Shown here one piece after another: positions 1 through 7,690 of a stretch of DNA of 37,373 bases (the first letter of the stretch is position 1; every line of letters starts with the position of its first letter). The DNA comes from JAHDDY01 sp964549375 (GTDB lineage Bacteria; Pseudomonadota; Alphaproteobacteria; Rhodobacterales; Rhodobacteraceae): contig CAZJWF010000017.1 in NCBI GenBank assembly GCA_964549375.1, positions 1 through 37,373 of the forward strand. The letters are read 5' to 3'. Below the pieces are notes generated by a model. It ran no database searches and was not told where the DNA came from. It saw only the letters and a program-made list of their open reading frames with translations. Position numbers and translations under genes: made by a program.

Positions 1-282
1 GGCAACTGCATCAACACGCTCTCGCTCAATGCCAACGCCAAGTTCCCTTTGCTGATGGTCGTCACCATGCGCGGGGATTGGGCGGAGTTCAATCAATGGC
101 AAAATCCGATGGGCCAAGCCACCGAAGCCGTGCTTAACGAAATGGGTGTGCGGACATGGCGTGCGGACCGACCCGAAGACGTTGCTCCCTTGATCAAAGG
201 CGCGGCGGTGATGGCCTTTGACGGCGATTGCGCCTGCGCCGTCCTCCTCGGTCAACGCCTGATCGGAGCGAAAACATGGTAG
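1..282 (+). CDS. ThDP-dependent 2-oxoacid decarboxylase, alpha subunit (sulfopyruvate/phosphonopyruvate decarboxylase type), partial
   Basis: The reading frame is open from base 1 and ends at a TAG at 280-282, so only the last 93 residues are present; the start lies left of the window. The visible part resembles the end of the PYR-type domain of two-subunit ThDP decarboxylases: a Gly-Asn-Cys-Ile-Asn turn, the strand FPLLMVVTMRGD, then a QNPMGQ motif and a helix leading to an 'MGVRTWRA' strand. In such enzymes this subunit carries the glutamate that activates ThDP, which is out of view here. It overlaps the beta subunit by seven bases, which suggests translational coupling and a heteromeric enzyme. 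The substrate is not determined: sulfopyruvate, phosphonopyruvate or another 2-oxoacid are all possible. Confidence 0.7.
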   Translation, partial: GNCINTLSLNANAKFPLLMVVTMRGDWAEFNQWQNPMGQATEAVLNEMGVRTWRADRPEDVAPLIKGAAVMAFDGDCACAVLLGQRLIGAKTW

Positions 283-848
283 CGCTCAACAGGCGAGAGG
301 CTGTGGCGGCTCTACTAAAGGACCGTGGAGATTTGCTGGTCGTTACCGGCCTCGGCTCCCCGACCTATGACGTCGCGGCTGTCGAGGACCACCCGCGCAA
401 TTATTACCTTTGGGGCGCGATGGGCAGTGCGGCGACGATTGGTCTGGGTCTCGCAAACGCTTGCTCCGATGACAAAATCCTCGTTATTACCGGCGATGGC
501 GAGGCGATGATGGGCCTCGGCGCACTTGCCACTATTGCTGTGCAGGCACCAAAGAACCTGACGATAGCCGTTCTGGATAATGGGCAATTTGGCGAAACCG
601 GCGCACAGCGCAGCCATGCCGGGCACGGTGTTGCATTGGAACGGGTCGCAGAGAGCGTCGGCTTTGACTGGACTGCGCGCGTCACCGACCTCTCAGGTAT
701 CGAAAACCTGTGGGCACGAATCCACGAAGGCGGCTCGCTGGGCCTCGCTGCGATCACCATCGCTACTGGAGAAGAAAAGCGAGTCATGCCTTCCCGCGAT
801 GGCGTCGAAATTAAGAACCGCTTCCGCTCGGCACTGGGGGTGATGTGA
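276..848 (+). CDS. ThDP-dependent 2-oxoacid decarboxylase, beta subunit
   Basis: This 190-residue protein carries the ThDP-binding half of a split decarboxylase. The signature GDG followed after 26 residues by Asn is present (GDGEAMMGLGAL ... VLDN), preceded by WGAMGSAATIGLGLA, the segment that lines the cofactor site in sulfopyruvate decarboxylase beta subunits (ComE). I chose the ATG at 276 over an upstream in-frame ATG at 228 because it overlaps the alpha-subunit stop (ATGGTAG), has GGAGCG seven bases upstream, and gives the usual length. It probably forms an alpha2beta2-type cytoplasmic enzyme with the preceding gene. The subfamily has LGSPTYDV near the N-terminus, which I do not associate with any characterised enzyme, so the substrate stays open. 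Confidence 0.75.
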   Translation: MVALNRREAVAALLKDRGDLLVVTGLGSPTYDVAAVEDHPRNYYLWGAMGSAATIGLGLANACSDDKILVITGDGEAMMGLGALATIAVQAPKNLTIAVLDNGQFGETGAQRSHAGHGVALERVAESVGFDWTARVTDLSGIENLWARIHEGGSLGLAAITIATGEEKRVMPSRDGVEIKNRFRSALGVM

Positions 849-1300
849 GCGTCTTCCGCCCCATGCGAGATACGGAAACTCAGGCGATCATTGCGCTTTG
901 GACCGCGTGTGACCTGATCCGACCGTGGAACCCGCCAGAGGCCGACATTGCCCTCGCGCGGAGCAATCCCAATGCGGAAATCTTTGTCGCCGAACAGGGG
1001 GCAGAGATCATCGCGGCCTTCATGGTGGGTCACGATGCTCATCGGGCGTGGGTGTATTATTTGGGCGTGTCCCCCGATCATCGCCGTGAGCGGTGGGGCG
1101 AAAAAGCGATGGCTGCCGCCGAAGACTGGGGCCGTGCCCACGGGATGCCAAAAATGCACCTGATGGTCCGCCGAACCAACGCCCCGACCGTCGCCTTCTA
1201 CGAAAAGCTCGGCTATGATGATGCGGAGACCGTTGTGATGGAGCGATGGCTCGATGAAGAATGCGGCGCGCTTAAACAGGCGGCGAAGGAGGCAAAATGA
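845..1300 (+). CDS. GNAT N-acetyltransferase, YpeA-like
   Basis: A 151-residue single-domain GNAT protein. The N-terminal motif LWTACDLIRPWNPPEADI closely resembles Escherichia coli YpeA, and the C-terminal half has the family's VYYLGVSPDHR strand-turn and the FYEKLGYD motif near the end. The acetyl-CoA pyrophosphate loop is unusual: where most members have R/QxxGxG/A, this one reads RRERWGEKAM, so the first glycine is replaced. The start is a GTG inside a GTGA overlap with the beta-subunit stop, the same style of coupling as the rest of this operon. YpeA's own substrate is poorly defined, so none is assigned here. Confidence 0.8.
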   Translation: MSVFRPMRDTETQAIIALWTACDLIRPWNPPEADIALARSNPNAEIFVAEQGAEIIAAFMVGHDAHRAWVYYLGVSPDHRRERWGEKAMAAAEDWGRAHGMPKMHLMVRRTNAPTVAFYEKLGYDDAETVVMERWLDEECGALKQAAKEAK

Positions 1301-1851
1301 CGGTCTTGATTGCGGGGGTGGTGCTGTTCACGCTCGCGCATTTGGCACATCGGATCATGCCCGGAATATTCGGGTTATTTCCGGAGCTCGTCCGCAAAGT
1401 GGTGGTCGCGGCGATGCTGCTGCTGAGTGTCTGGATGATGGCGCGCGGGTATGGCGAGGCACTTGCAGATATTCTTTGGACCGTTCCGCATGCGATACGG
1501 ATAATCGTTATTGGGTTGATGGCGGTAGCGTTGATCCTGTTCTTCAGTACCTATCCTGGCGCGGCACTGGCGGCGCGAATGCGTCACCCACAGCTTACGG
1601 GCTTCAAGCTGTGGGCGATCCTGCATCTGATCGTCAATGGGGATGTTCGCTCGCTCGTCTTGTTTGGCGGTTTGCTGATCTGGGCGGTTCTGTCGGTGAT
1701 AATGATCAATAAGCAGACTGGAAAGCCTGCTTTGCCAACCGTTTCTGAGAATAAATTCGTCGCTTGGGCCTCGATTCCACTTGGGTTGGTCGCTTGGGTT
1801 GCCCTGATGCTGGGTCATTCGTGGTTCTTTGGGGTCTCGCCGTTCGCATGA
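1297..1851 (+). CDS. NnrU family integral membrane protein
   Basis: A 184-residue hydrophobic protein with about six membrane segments. The diagnostic NnrU block is clear at roughly residues 94-130: RHPQLTGFKLWAILHLIVNG followed by DVRSLVLFGG, with conserved His, Arg and Asn. NnrU was first linked to nitric-oxide reductase expression in Rhodobacter, and the family is homologous to plant zeta-carotene isomerase Z-ISO, which binds heme; the bacterial role is not settled. It starts with an ATGA overlap with the acetyltransferase stop and overlaps mobA the same way. Standing directly before molybdenum-cofactor genes is compatible with a link to nitrogen-oxide or other molybdoenzyme metabolism, but that is inference. 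Confidence 0.85.
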   Translation: MTVLIAGVVLFTLAHLAHRIMPGIFGLFPELVRKVVVAAMLLLSVWMMARGYGEALADILWTVPHAIRIIVIGLMAVALILFFSTYPGAALAARMRHPQLTGFKLWAILHLIVNGDVRSLVLFGGLLIWAVLSVIMINKQTGKPALPTVSENKFVAWASIPLGLVAWVALMLGHSWFFGVSPFA

Positions 1852-2444
1852 AAACATTAGGTGTGATTTTGGCCGGAGGGTTGGCGCGGCGCATGGGTGG
1901 CGGCGATAAAGCGCTGATCGAGTTGGGCGGCGAGACGTTGCTGCACCGTGCGATCGAGCGCCTGTCTCCGCAAGTCGATGCGCTGGTGATTAACGCCAAT
2001 GACGATCCGGCGCGTTTTGCTGCGGTTTCACATCTGGCGGTGATCCCAGACCCGGATGACAGCCGCGCGGGGCCGCTTGCGGGAGTCTTGGCTGGCCTCG
2101 ATCATGCGACTTCACACGGGCTGTCACATATCGTGACGGTTGCCGTGGATACGCCGTTCTTTCCGGTCGATTTGGTGACGCGCCTTCGCAACGCAGCGAC
2201 AGAAGAGGGCGTCCCACTCGCTTGTGCGAAAACCGGCGAGCGGACTCATCCGGTCTTTGGCCTTTGGCCGGTGTCGCTGGCCGATGATTTGCGCGGGGCG
2301 ATGGCGGAGGGGATGCGAAAGGTTGATCGCTGGACTGCCCCGCATGGCTGCGCCGAAGCGGTTTTCGAGGCCGCACCCTTCGATCCATTTTTCAACGTCA
2401 ACGCGCCCGAAGACCTGATCGAAGCTGAAGGATTGCTGGCGTGA
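1848..2444 (+). CDS. mobA: Molybdenum cofactor guanylyltransferase MobA
   Basis: MobA transfers GMP from GTP to molybdopterin to give the guanine dinucleotide form of the cofactor in the cytoplasm. The 198-residue protein has the nucleotidyltransferase signature LAGGLARRMGGGDKAL at residues 8-23, an RAGPLAGVLAGL segment after the DPDD turn, VAVDTPFF at the metal-binding aspartate, and the C-terminal FFNVNAPEDL typical of MobA. The start ATG at 1848 overlaps the nnrU stop as ATGA; an upstream in-frame start at 1764 would run deep into nnrU and is rejected. It is followed by mobB with a GTGA overlap and by moeA, a coherent cofactor-assembly set. Confidence 0.92.
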   Translation: MKTLGVILAGGLARRMGGGDKALIELGGETLLHRAIERLSPQVDALVINANDDPARFAAVSHLAVIPDPDDSRAGPLAGVLAGLDHATSHGLSHIVTVAVDTPFFPVDLVTRLRNAATEEGVPLACAKTGERTHPVFGLWPVSLADDLRGAMAEGMRKVDRWTAPHGCAEAVFEAAPFDPFFNVNAPEDLIEAEGLLA

Positions 2445-2935
2445 AAATCTTCGGCGTGACGGGGTGGAAGAACAACGGCAAGACAACGTTGGTCGAGCGT
2501 TTGGTGACAGAGATCACCGCGCGGGGCTTGCGCGTTTCGACGATCAAACACGCACATCATGCCTTTGACATCGACCACGAGGGCCGCGATTCCTATCGCC
2601 ACCGAGAGGCTGGCGCGCATGAAGTTCTCGTCGGGTCTGGCAAGCGTTGGGCTTTGATCCATGAGTTGCGCGACGAAGATGAGCCGAGCCTTGAAGAGTT
2701 GCTTGCGCGCCTGTCGCCCTGTGATTTGGTCATTGTCGAAGGATACAAACGTGACCGTCACCCCAAGGTCGAAGCATACCGCGCTGAGACCGGCAAAGAC
2801 CTGATCGCGGCGGATGATGATACGATCAAATTGATTGCCACGGATGCCCCGTTAGAGATCGACCGCCCGCAACTGCCGCTTGATGATGCGAAAGCCATTG
2901 CGGACTTTATCCTCGCGCATGTGAGGATGGCGTAA
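2441..2935 (+). CDS. mobB: Molybdopterin-guanine dinucleotide adapter protein MobB
   Basis: MobB is a GTP-binding P-loop protein that assists MobA in late cofactor synthesis or delivery. The 164-residue sequence begins with MKIFGVTGWKNNGKTT, with the Walker A loop GWKNNGKTT at residues 8-16, then the TIKHAHHAFDID motif typical of MobB, and LVIVEGYKRDRHPKVE at about residues 96-111, the second conserved block. Length is normal for a stand-alone MobB rather than a MobB-MoeA fusion. It starts with GTG in a GTGA overlap with mobA and ends one base before the moeA ATG, so the three genes are almost certainly co-translated. Confidence 0.92.
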   Translation: MKIFGVTGWKNNGKTTLVERLVTEITARGLRVSTIKHAHHAFDIDHEGRDSYRHREAGAHEVLVGSGKRWALIHELRDEDEPSLEELLARLSPCDLVIVEGYKRDRHPKVEAYRAETGKDLIAADDDTIKLIATDAPLEIDRPQLPLDDAKAIADFILAHVRMA

Positions 2936-2936
2936 C

Positions 2937-4184
2937 ATGCTCAAGAATGATTGCTTCGCCTTGCCGCCCGGTGTTGAATGGACGCCTGTTGATACCGCCC
3001 TTGCGACTCTGCGCGAGCGGATCGAGCCGGTCACGGAAACCCAGACCCTTCCGCTGGGCAAAGCATTGGGCCGTTCGCTGGCGCGGGATGCCGTTGCGAA
3101 GCGCAGTACGCCGCCGCATGATAACGCTGCCGTCGATGGCTATGCCGTCGCACATGAATCGCTCTCCCCCGAAGGCGAACAATCGCTGACCTTGCAAACG
3201 GGCCGCGCGGCGGCGGGGGCACCTTTTGCAGGGACCGTTCCCGCTGGCCATGCGCTGCGGACCCTGACTGGGGCCGTGATGCCGCAAGGAACAGACTCGG
3301 TTGTCATGCAAGAAGATGTCGAGGTCACTGGCGGTGCCATCACTTTCGGGTTGGGTCTAAAAGCCGGGGCCAATCGGCGCAAGGCGGGCGAAGACATGGC
3401 GATGGGCGATGTCGCGCTCCGCGCCGGAAGCCTGCTATCGCCGATGGATCTGGCGCAAGCCGCCTCTGTGGGCATTGCGGAGCTGATGGTCTACCGCCCG
3501 CTGAGGGTCGCGGTGCTGTCCACGGGCGACGAGCTGTGCGATCCTGCTGACACACCCAAGGATGGCGAGATATTTGACGCCAACCGCCCCATGCTCGCCG
3601 GGTTGGTGCAGACGCTTGGCTGTGATGTCATTGACCTAGGGCGCGTCCCAGATACTGCCGACGCCATTCGTGCCGCGCTCATCAACGCGGCGGATCAGGT
3701 GGATGCCGTTGTGACCTCCGGCGGGGCATCGGGCGGTGATGAGGACCACATCGCGCGCGAACTCGCGGCATTGGGGGCGATGACTCAATGGCGTATCGCG
3801 ATGAAACCGGGCAGGCCACTGGCGATGGGTCAAATCGGTCAAGTACCGGTTTTCGGCTTGCCGGGAAATCCTGTTGCGGCGTTTGTCTGCTTTTTGCTGT
3901 TTGCGCGTCCGGCGCTGTTGCGGTTGGGCGGCGCAAATTGGCCGGAGCTACTACGCTTTCCGGTCACGCTGACCAATCCCGCCAAGAAACGCGCGGGCCG
4001 AACCGAATATTTGCGCGGGCGCTATATCGGCGCTGGCAAAGTCGAAAAATTCCGCTCCGAAGGCTCCGGTCTGATTTCCGGCTTGCGATGGTCGGACGGA
4101 TTGATCGAGCTATCTCATAATCGCGACCGGGTCGACGCGGGCGAGACCGTCGACTATATCCCGTATTCTGCATTTGGACTGTGA
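2937..4184 (+). CDS. moeA: Molybdopterin molybdenumtransferase MoeA
   Basis: MoeA inserts molybdate into adenylylated molybdopterin. The 415-residue length is normal. Visible motifs are TPPHDNAAVDGYAV at residues 58-71 (domain I), GTDSVVMQEDVE in the beta-rich domain II, LSTGDELCDP and DANRPML in the MogA-like domain III, then VVTSGGASGGDEDH at about 258-271 and MKPGRPLAMG ... FGLPGNPVAAFVC at about 285-318, and a C-terminal domain IV of about 80 residues. Most MoeA proteins have SGGVSVG; the Ala and Gly in SGGASGG are a mild departure. The ATG at 2937 follows GAGGATGG, an acceptable ribosome binding site, one base after mobB. Confidence 0.93.
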   Translation: MLKNDCFALPPGVEWTPVDTALATLRERIEPVTETQTLPLGKALGRSLARDAVAKRSTPPHDNAAVDGYAVAHESLSPEGEQSLTLQTGRAAAGAPFAGTVPAGHALRTLTGAVMPQGTDSVVMQEDVEVTGGAITFGLGLKAGANRRKAGEDMAMGDVALRAGSLLSPMDLAQAASVGIAELMVYRPLRVAVLSTGDELCDPADTPKDGEIFDANRPMLAGLVQTLGCDVIDLGRVPDTADAIRAALINAADQVDAVVTSGGASGGDEDHIARELAALGAMTQWRIAMKPGRPLAMGQIGQVPVFGLPGNPVAAFVCFLLFARPALLRLGGANWPELLRFPVTLTNPAKKRAGRTEYLRGRYIGAGKVEKFRSEGSGLISGLRWSDGLIELSHNRDRVDAGETVDYIPYSAFGL

Positions 4185-4192
4185 GACGCGAT

Positions 4193-4957
4193 ATGACACA
4201 AAGTGAAAAAGCCGCCGCATTTCGAACCCTTCACGTCAAGGGTGCCCCCGTGATCTTGTTCAATATCTGGGATCCCGGCAGCGCGAAAGCCGTTGAAGCT
4301 GAGGGGGCCAAAGCATTGGCCACAGGCTCGGCCCCGGTCGCGATGGCCAATGGTTTTCCCGATGGTGAAAAAATCCCGCTGGAACTGGCCTGCGAGAACT
4401 TCAAGCGGATTGTGAAGACTACCGATTTACCCGTGACAATGGACCTTGAGGGCGGTTACGGCAGTGATGCTAATGCCGTCATTGCCTCGGTCAATGCTGG
4501 ATTAAGTGCCGGGGCTGTCGGATTTAATTTCGAAGACCAAATCGTTGGCGGTCAGGGTCTTTACGAGGTGGCGGCGCAGTCGGCGCGCGTGGCTGCGGTT
4601 CGCAAAGCCTGTGACGCGAGCGGTGTTCCCGCTTTTGTCAATGCGCGCACGGATGTTTTCCTGAAAGTGAAACCAGACGCTCATTCCCGCGCAATGCTGG
4701 ATGACGCCATCACCCGCGCTAAGGCCTATGCGGATTCTGGAGCCGATGGCTTTTTTGCGCCCGGTCTGAAAGATGAAGCAATGATCGCACGACTATGCAG
4801 TGCCATCGACCTGCCGGTGAACATCATCGCCCTACCGGGCACCCCGCCGAACGAAAAGTTAGCCAGCCTCGGCGTCGCCCGCATCAGCTATGGCCCCGTC
4901 CCCTATCGGGCAATGATGAAAGCACTGGGAGAGGCGGCACGGCTGGCATTGGCTTAG
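4193..4957 (+). CDS. Isocitrate lyase/phosphoenolpyruvate mutase superfamily protein
   Basis: A 254-residue TIM-barrel protein of the ICL/PEPM superfamily. The Mg-binding carboxylate segments are visible: DLEGGYG at about residue 85, and GFNFEDQIVGG at about 111-121, followed by NARTDVFL. It lacks the KxCGH active-site loop of isocitrate and methylisocitrate lyases and also the EDK...K loop of PEP mutase, so neither activity should be assumed; a carboxyphosphonoenolpyruvate-like, oxaloacetate decarboxylase-like or other C-C/P-C lyase activity is possible. The frame is open from a GTG at 4181 that overlaps the moeA stop (GTGA), and that may be the real start; I list the ATG at 4193 as the more conventional choice. 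It is the last gene of the operon. Confidence 0.8.
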   Translation: MTQSEKAAAFRTLHVKGAPVILFNIWDPGSAKAVEAEGAKALATGSAPVAMANGFPDGEKIPLELACENFKRIVKTTDLPVTMDLEGGYGSDANAVIASVNAGLSAGAVGFNFEDQIVGGQGLYEVAAQSARVAAVRKACDASGVPAFVNARTDVFLKVKPDAHSRAMLDDAITRAKAYADSGADGFFAPGLKDEAMIARLCSAIDLPVNIIALPGTPPNEKLASLGVARISYGPVPYRAMMKALGEAARLALA

Positions 4958-4986
4958 GGTCATCTGTGCAAAGCCGCACCAAGCGC

Positions 4987-5004
4987 CGTTCCTCCGCCGG
5001 AACG
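4987..5004. other. Short inverted repeat between convergent genes
   Basis: CGTTCC, a six-base loop, then GGAACG lies in the 72-base gap between the convergent ICL/PEPM-like gene and the glutathione transferase gene. It could be a weak bidirectional terminator. No U-tract follows on either strand, so the terminator reading is weak. Confidence 0.25.
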
Positions 5005-5029
5005 ACACATTCCAGTCATGCAGCTTTCG

Positions 5030-5668
5030 TCAATAGTTCGGGTTTTCAATCCACGGCTGGTAAATTTTCTGGACGCTGGGGCGTTGCACAACCTTTTCGG
5101 CGATGCGCTTTACATTCGGGAATTCATCAACGGTCGGATGTCCCTTCGCTGGGCGTAGCCATGTGGTCAGCATGAACAGGTAAATGTCTGCGGCGCTAAA
5201 CCGATCTCCCAAAACCCATTCATTCGACCCAATCTGATCGTCGATCACGCGCCAAGTTTCGCGCAGCCGCCGATTGCCGCGTTGCTGTGCGCTTGGTTCA
5301 TCCGCTGCTGTGTCCACAAAACGGTCGGGATAGTAGGTGAGCTGAAACGCATTTTGAATCGAGTTCGAAAAATAAATGAGCGTTTGCAAAAAGACTGCGC
5401 GCGCTGGATCGTCGATGGCAGGGGCAAGATCTGCGCCGGGATGCCGGTCACACAGAAAGATTGTGATCGCGGCGCATTCATACATGTGCCCGTCCTCCCA
5501 AACCAGCACCGGCACCCAACCGTTGGGATTAATGGCCAGTTGTTCGGGCGGGCGAGGCGTGCCCGCATCGACGGAGGTTGGCAGCAACTCGTAAGGCGCG
5601 CCGATCTCTTCCAGCAACACCCGAACGCCCATTGAGGCACTCTTTAGGGCGTAAAACAGCTTATACAT
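5030..5668 (-). CDS. Glutathione S-transferase family protein
   Basis: A cytosolic GST-fold protein of 212 residues. The N-terminal thioredoxin-like domain (about 1-80) has the opening strand YKLFYAL, the cis-proline segment NGWVPVLVWEDG and the gamma-glutamyl-binding ECAAITIFLCD motif (usually ES-AI). The C-terminal helical domain (about 90-212) contains the GDRFSAADIYLF N-capping/hydrophobic-staple motif of GSTs. I prefer ATG at 5668, nine bases after GGGAAG; a TTG at 5674 is also in frame. It is the last gene of a three-gene minus-strand group, 15 bases downstream of the desaturase gene. The specific thiol-transfer reaction cannot be told from sequence. Confidence 0.88.
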   Translation of the reverse strand: MYKLFYALKSASMGVRVLLEEIGAPYELLPTSVDAGTPRPPEQLAINPNGWVPVLVWEDGHMYECAAITIFLCDRHPGADLAPAIDDPARAVFLQTLIYFSNSIQNAFQLTYYPDRFVDTAADEPSAQQRGNRRLRETWRVIDDQIGSNEWVLGDRFSAADIYLFMLTTWLRPAKGHPTVDEFPNVKRIAEKVVQRPSVQKIYQPWIENPNY

Positions 5669-5683
5669 CTTCAATCACTTCCC

Positions 5684-6577
5684 TCATTCCAACACCTCAC
5701 TCGCATACTCCCGATGGAACGCCGCATATCCATCCGACGTCACGCGCAAATGCGGACCGATCATCTCGTGTAGTTCAGGCAATCGATGGAACGGCACGGA
5801 CGGATAAGTGTGGTGCTCGGTGTGATAAGGCATGTTCCACGCCAATGCTCGTATCAACCGACTGGTAAAAGTCGTCCGGGTATTCTCGAACATATTTGCG
5901 ACCAGTGGACAGCGCCCATGCTCAGCGAGCAGATAGAGCCGCAAGAACGGCTGCCCCAGCAACGCGGGCAGCAGCCAAATATAGATCAGTGCCATCGACG
6001 CGTGCCAGATACTCACGGCCAGCAAACCGGCATATCCCAACAGGTAAAGCCGCGACTCCCGGATGATTGCGGCCCGGCGCGGCGTCGGAATATAGCGCTC
6101 GCTCATCAGCCCTCGTGCGTTCTTGACCAGTGTCTTGACGTGACTGATCCAGATCGGAATGCCGGAGACGTGTCGGGCATATCCCAGCCAAGTGCTCGGC
6201 TTTGGACTGTCGAGTTCGGGGTCTTTGCCGGGGACTTGCGTATGCTTGTGATGGGCGAAGTGGAAATACCGAAACCATGTCGCGGGTAGCGCGATCACAA
6301 ATCCGCATACGTGGCCCGCGATATCGTTCAACCAGTCACTCTCGAAAGGTGTCTTGTGACTGGTTTCATGCAACAACGTGAAAAGGAAAACCAACAAGAC
6401 GCCCTGCACGGGCAACAGGAGTTGCCACATCGGCACTCCCCAAAGGATCAGCAACGAGCAAAGTGCAATCGCGCCCCAATGCCCCGCGAGATGAACCAAT
6501 CCCTTTGCGTCGTTGCGCGCCGTCAAATGTTCGCGTTGATCGGCAGATAACGAGGCGAGGAAGGTTTTGTGATCCAT
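5684..6577 (-). CDS. Membrane fatty acid desaturase
   Basis: A 297-residue di-iron membrane desaturase/hydroxylase. The three histidine boxes are visible: HETSH at residues 70-74, HFAHHKH at 106-112, and HTEHH at 252-256; an additional AEHGRC (His 220) may supply another ligand. Hydrophobic segments flank the boxes as expected (about 35-70, 90-105, 178-205). The ATG at 6577 starts MDHKTFLASL and lies four bases beyond the upstream gene's stop; the longer frame starting further upstream would overlap that gene and is rejected. It shares strand and close spacing with the dehydrogenase upstream and the GST downstream. The substrate could be a fatty acyl chain or a smaller hydrophobic compound; the family does not decide it. 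Confidence 0.88.
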   Translation of the reverse strand: MDHKTFLASLSADQREHLTARNDAKGLVHLAGHWGAIALCSLLILWGVPMWQLLLPVQGVLLVFLFTLLHETSHKTPFESDWLNDIAGHVCGFVIALPATWFRYFHFAHHKHTQVPGKDPELDSPKPSTWLGYARHVSGIPIWISHVKTLVKNARGLMSERYIPTPRRAAIIRESRLYLLGYAGLLAVSIWHASMALIYIWLLPALLGQPFLRLYLLAEHGRCPLVANMFENTRTTFTSRLIRALAWNMPYHTEHHTYPSVPFHRLPELHEMIGPHLRVTSDGYAAFHREYASEVLE

Positions 6578-6581
6578 CTGT

Positions 6582-7481
6582 TTAAGCTTTCGCGGCCTCA
6601 AACCGCCCCAGTGCAACCTTCATGGCTGACGAAAAATCCTCATCGCCCATACCGTTCTCATCCCCTGACTCCAGCGTTGCGATCACGGCATCCAGAGCAG
6701 GCAGGGTGCCGCTCGTCTCGGTCATCGCCCGTGCTAGCCGCGCATCCTTGAGCATGAATTTCAGCATGAATAGCGGCGAGTAATCCCCGTCGTTCATTCT
6801 CGGCACGCGGTTCTCGAAATACCGCGAATAGGCAAAGCCGGTGCCTTGTGTGACGATGTCGTAAAACGCACCGGCATCCGCGCCGACATGCTCGCACAAC
6901 GCCATTGTTTCGGCGACGGCGACCGCATGGCCGGCAACGAGGATTTGGTGCAACAATTTCATCTGATTGCCCGCACCGCTCGGCCCGCAATGGCGGATCA
7001 AGCCGCCGACTTTTTCGAGGGCAGGACGTGCGATCTCCAGCGCTTCGGCTTCACCGCCGACCACAAAGCTGATCGTCCCTTCATTTGCTTGTTTGACGGA
7101 CCCAAGCATCGATGCATCTAGATGACTCACGTCTTTCGCGGCCAACGCGCGATGCACTTCGGTCGTCACATCGGGTCCAACGGTTGAGCAATCAATCGTG
7201 ACGGTGCCGGGACGCGCCGCGCTGATAACGCCGCCGTCGCCTAAATAGACTTCCCGCAGCACATCATTGTTGGGAACACAAGAAAAGAGAATCTCGCTCG
7301 CCGCGACGATCTCTGCAATCGAGGCGCATGCCGTTGCACCTGCATTTCCACAGGCCCGCGCTGTGACGCCGGGGGAGAGATCATATCCAAAGACCTGATC
7401 GGATGACCGACCCTCGGCCAACCGCATCAACATAGGCGCCCCCATAGCGCCAAGCCCGATATATCCAATGGATTTTGCCAT
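6582..7481 (-). CDS. NAD(P)-dependent beta-hydroxyacid dehydrogenase (3-hydroxyisobutyrate dehydrogenase family)
   Basis: A 299-residue member of the beta-hydroxyacid dehydrogenase family. The Rossmann fingerprint GLGAMG sits at residues 9-14 with FGYDLSPG after the second strand, and the family's catalytic lysine is at 175 in GAGNQMKLLHQ. The substrate-binding loop reads LDASMLGSVKQANEGT, where most members have DAPVSGG, so substrate preference may differ from hydroxyisobutyrate. The start at 7481 has a strong ribosome site (GGGAGG five bases upstream); the frame stays open 168 bases further upstream but without a comparable site. First gene of the minus-strand group, divergent from the class II aldolase gene. 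Confidence 0.88.
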   Translation of the reverse strand: MAKSIGYIGLGAMGAPMLMRLAEGRSSDQVFGYDLSPGVTARACGNAGATACASIAEIVAASEILFSCVPNNDVLREVYLGDGGVISAARPGTVTIDCSTVGPDVTTEVHRALAAKDVSHLDASMLGSVKQANEGTISFVVGGEAEALEIARPALEKVGGLIRHCGPSGAGNQMKLLHQILVAGHAVAVAETMALCEHVGADAGAFYDIVTQGTGFAYSRYFENRVPRMNDGDYSPLFMLKFMLKDARLARAMTETSGTLPALDAVIATLESGDENGMGDEDFSSAMKVALGRFEAAKA

Positions 7482-7690
7482 GCCTGCCTCCCGAATAGCC
7501 TCCAAACAGCATTTCCGAGGGCGGACCGGAAAGCAACGCCCGAAATTGCCTGCTTCCCGCCCGCAGTACCGACCGCGCATCTTCTTTTCGACCAGACACA
7601 TCTCAAGTTGAACCTTCTTTAAGCTGGCGGTCGCTGTGATTTTTTGCAAACTGTCGAGTGACGCACAAATCAGGCCTTTAGGAATACGTT
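7482..7690. promoter_or_regulatory. Divergent intergenic region between dehydrogenase and aldolase genes
   Basis: This 209-base gap must contain promoters for both divergent units. I see an imperfect hairpin (TTTC, three-base bulge, GGGCG at 7519-7523, 13-base loop, CGCCC at 7537-7541, GAAA) that would lie in the dehydrogenase leader, and a weak TTGCAA at 7644-7649 as a possible -35 for the plus strand. No convincing promoter or operator can be named. Confidence 0.35.

Noticed and set aside
6578..6616. Longer N-terminus for the desaturase
   Set aside because: It would overlap the end of the upstream dehydrogenase gene and has no ribosome site; MDHKTF at 6577 is the natural start.
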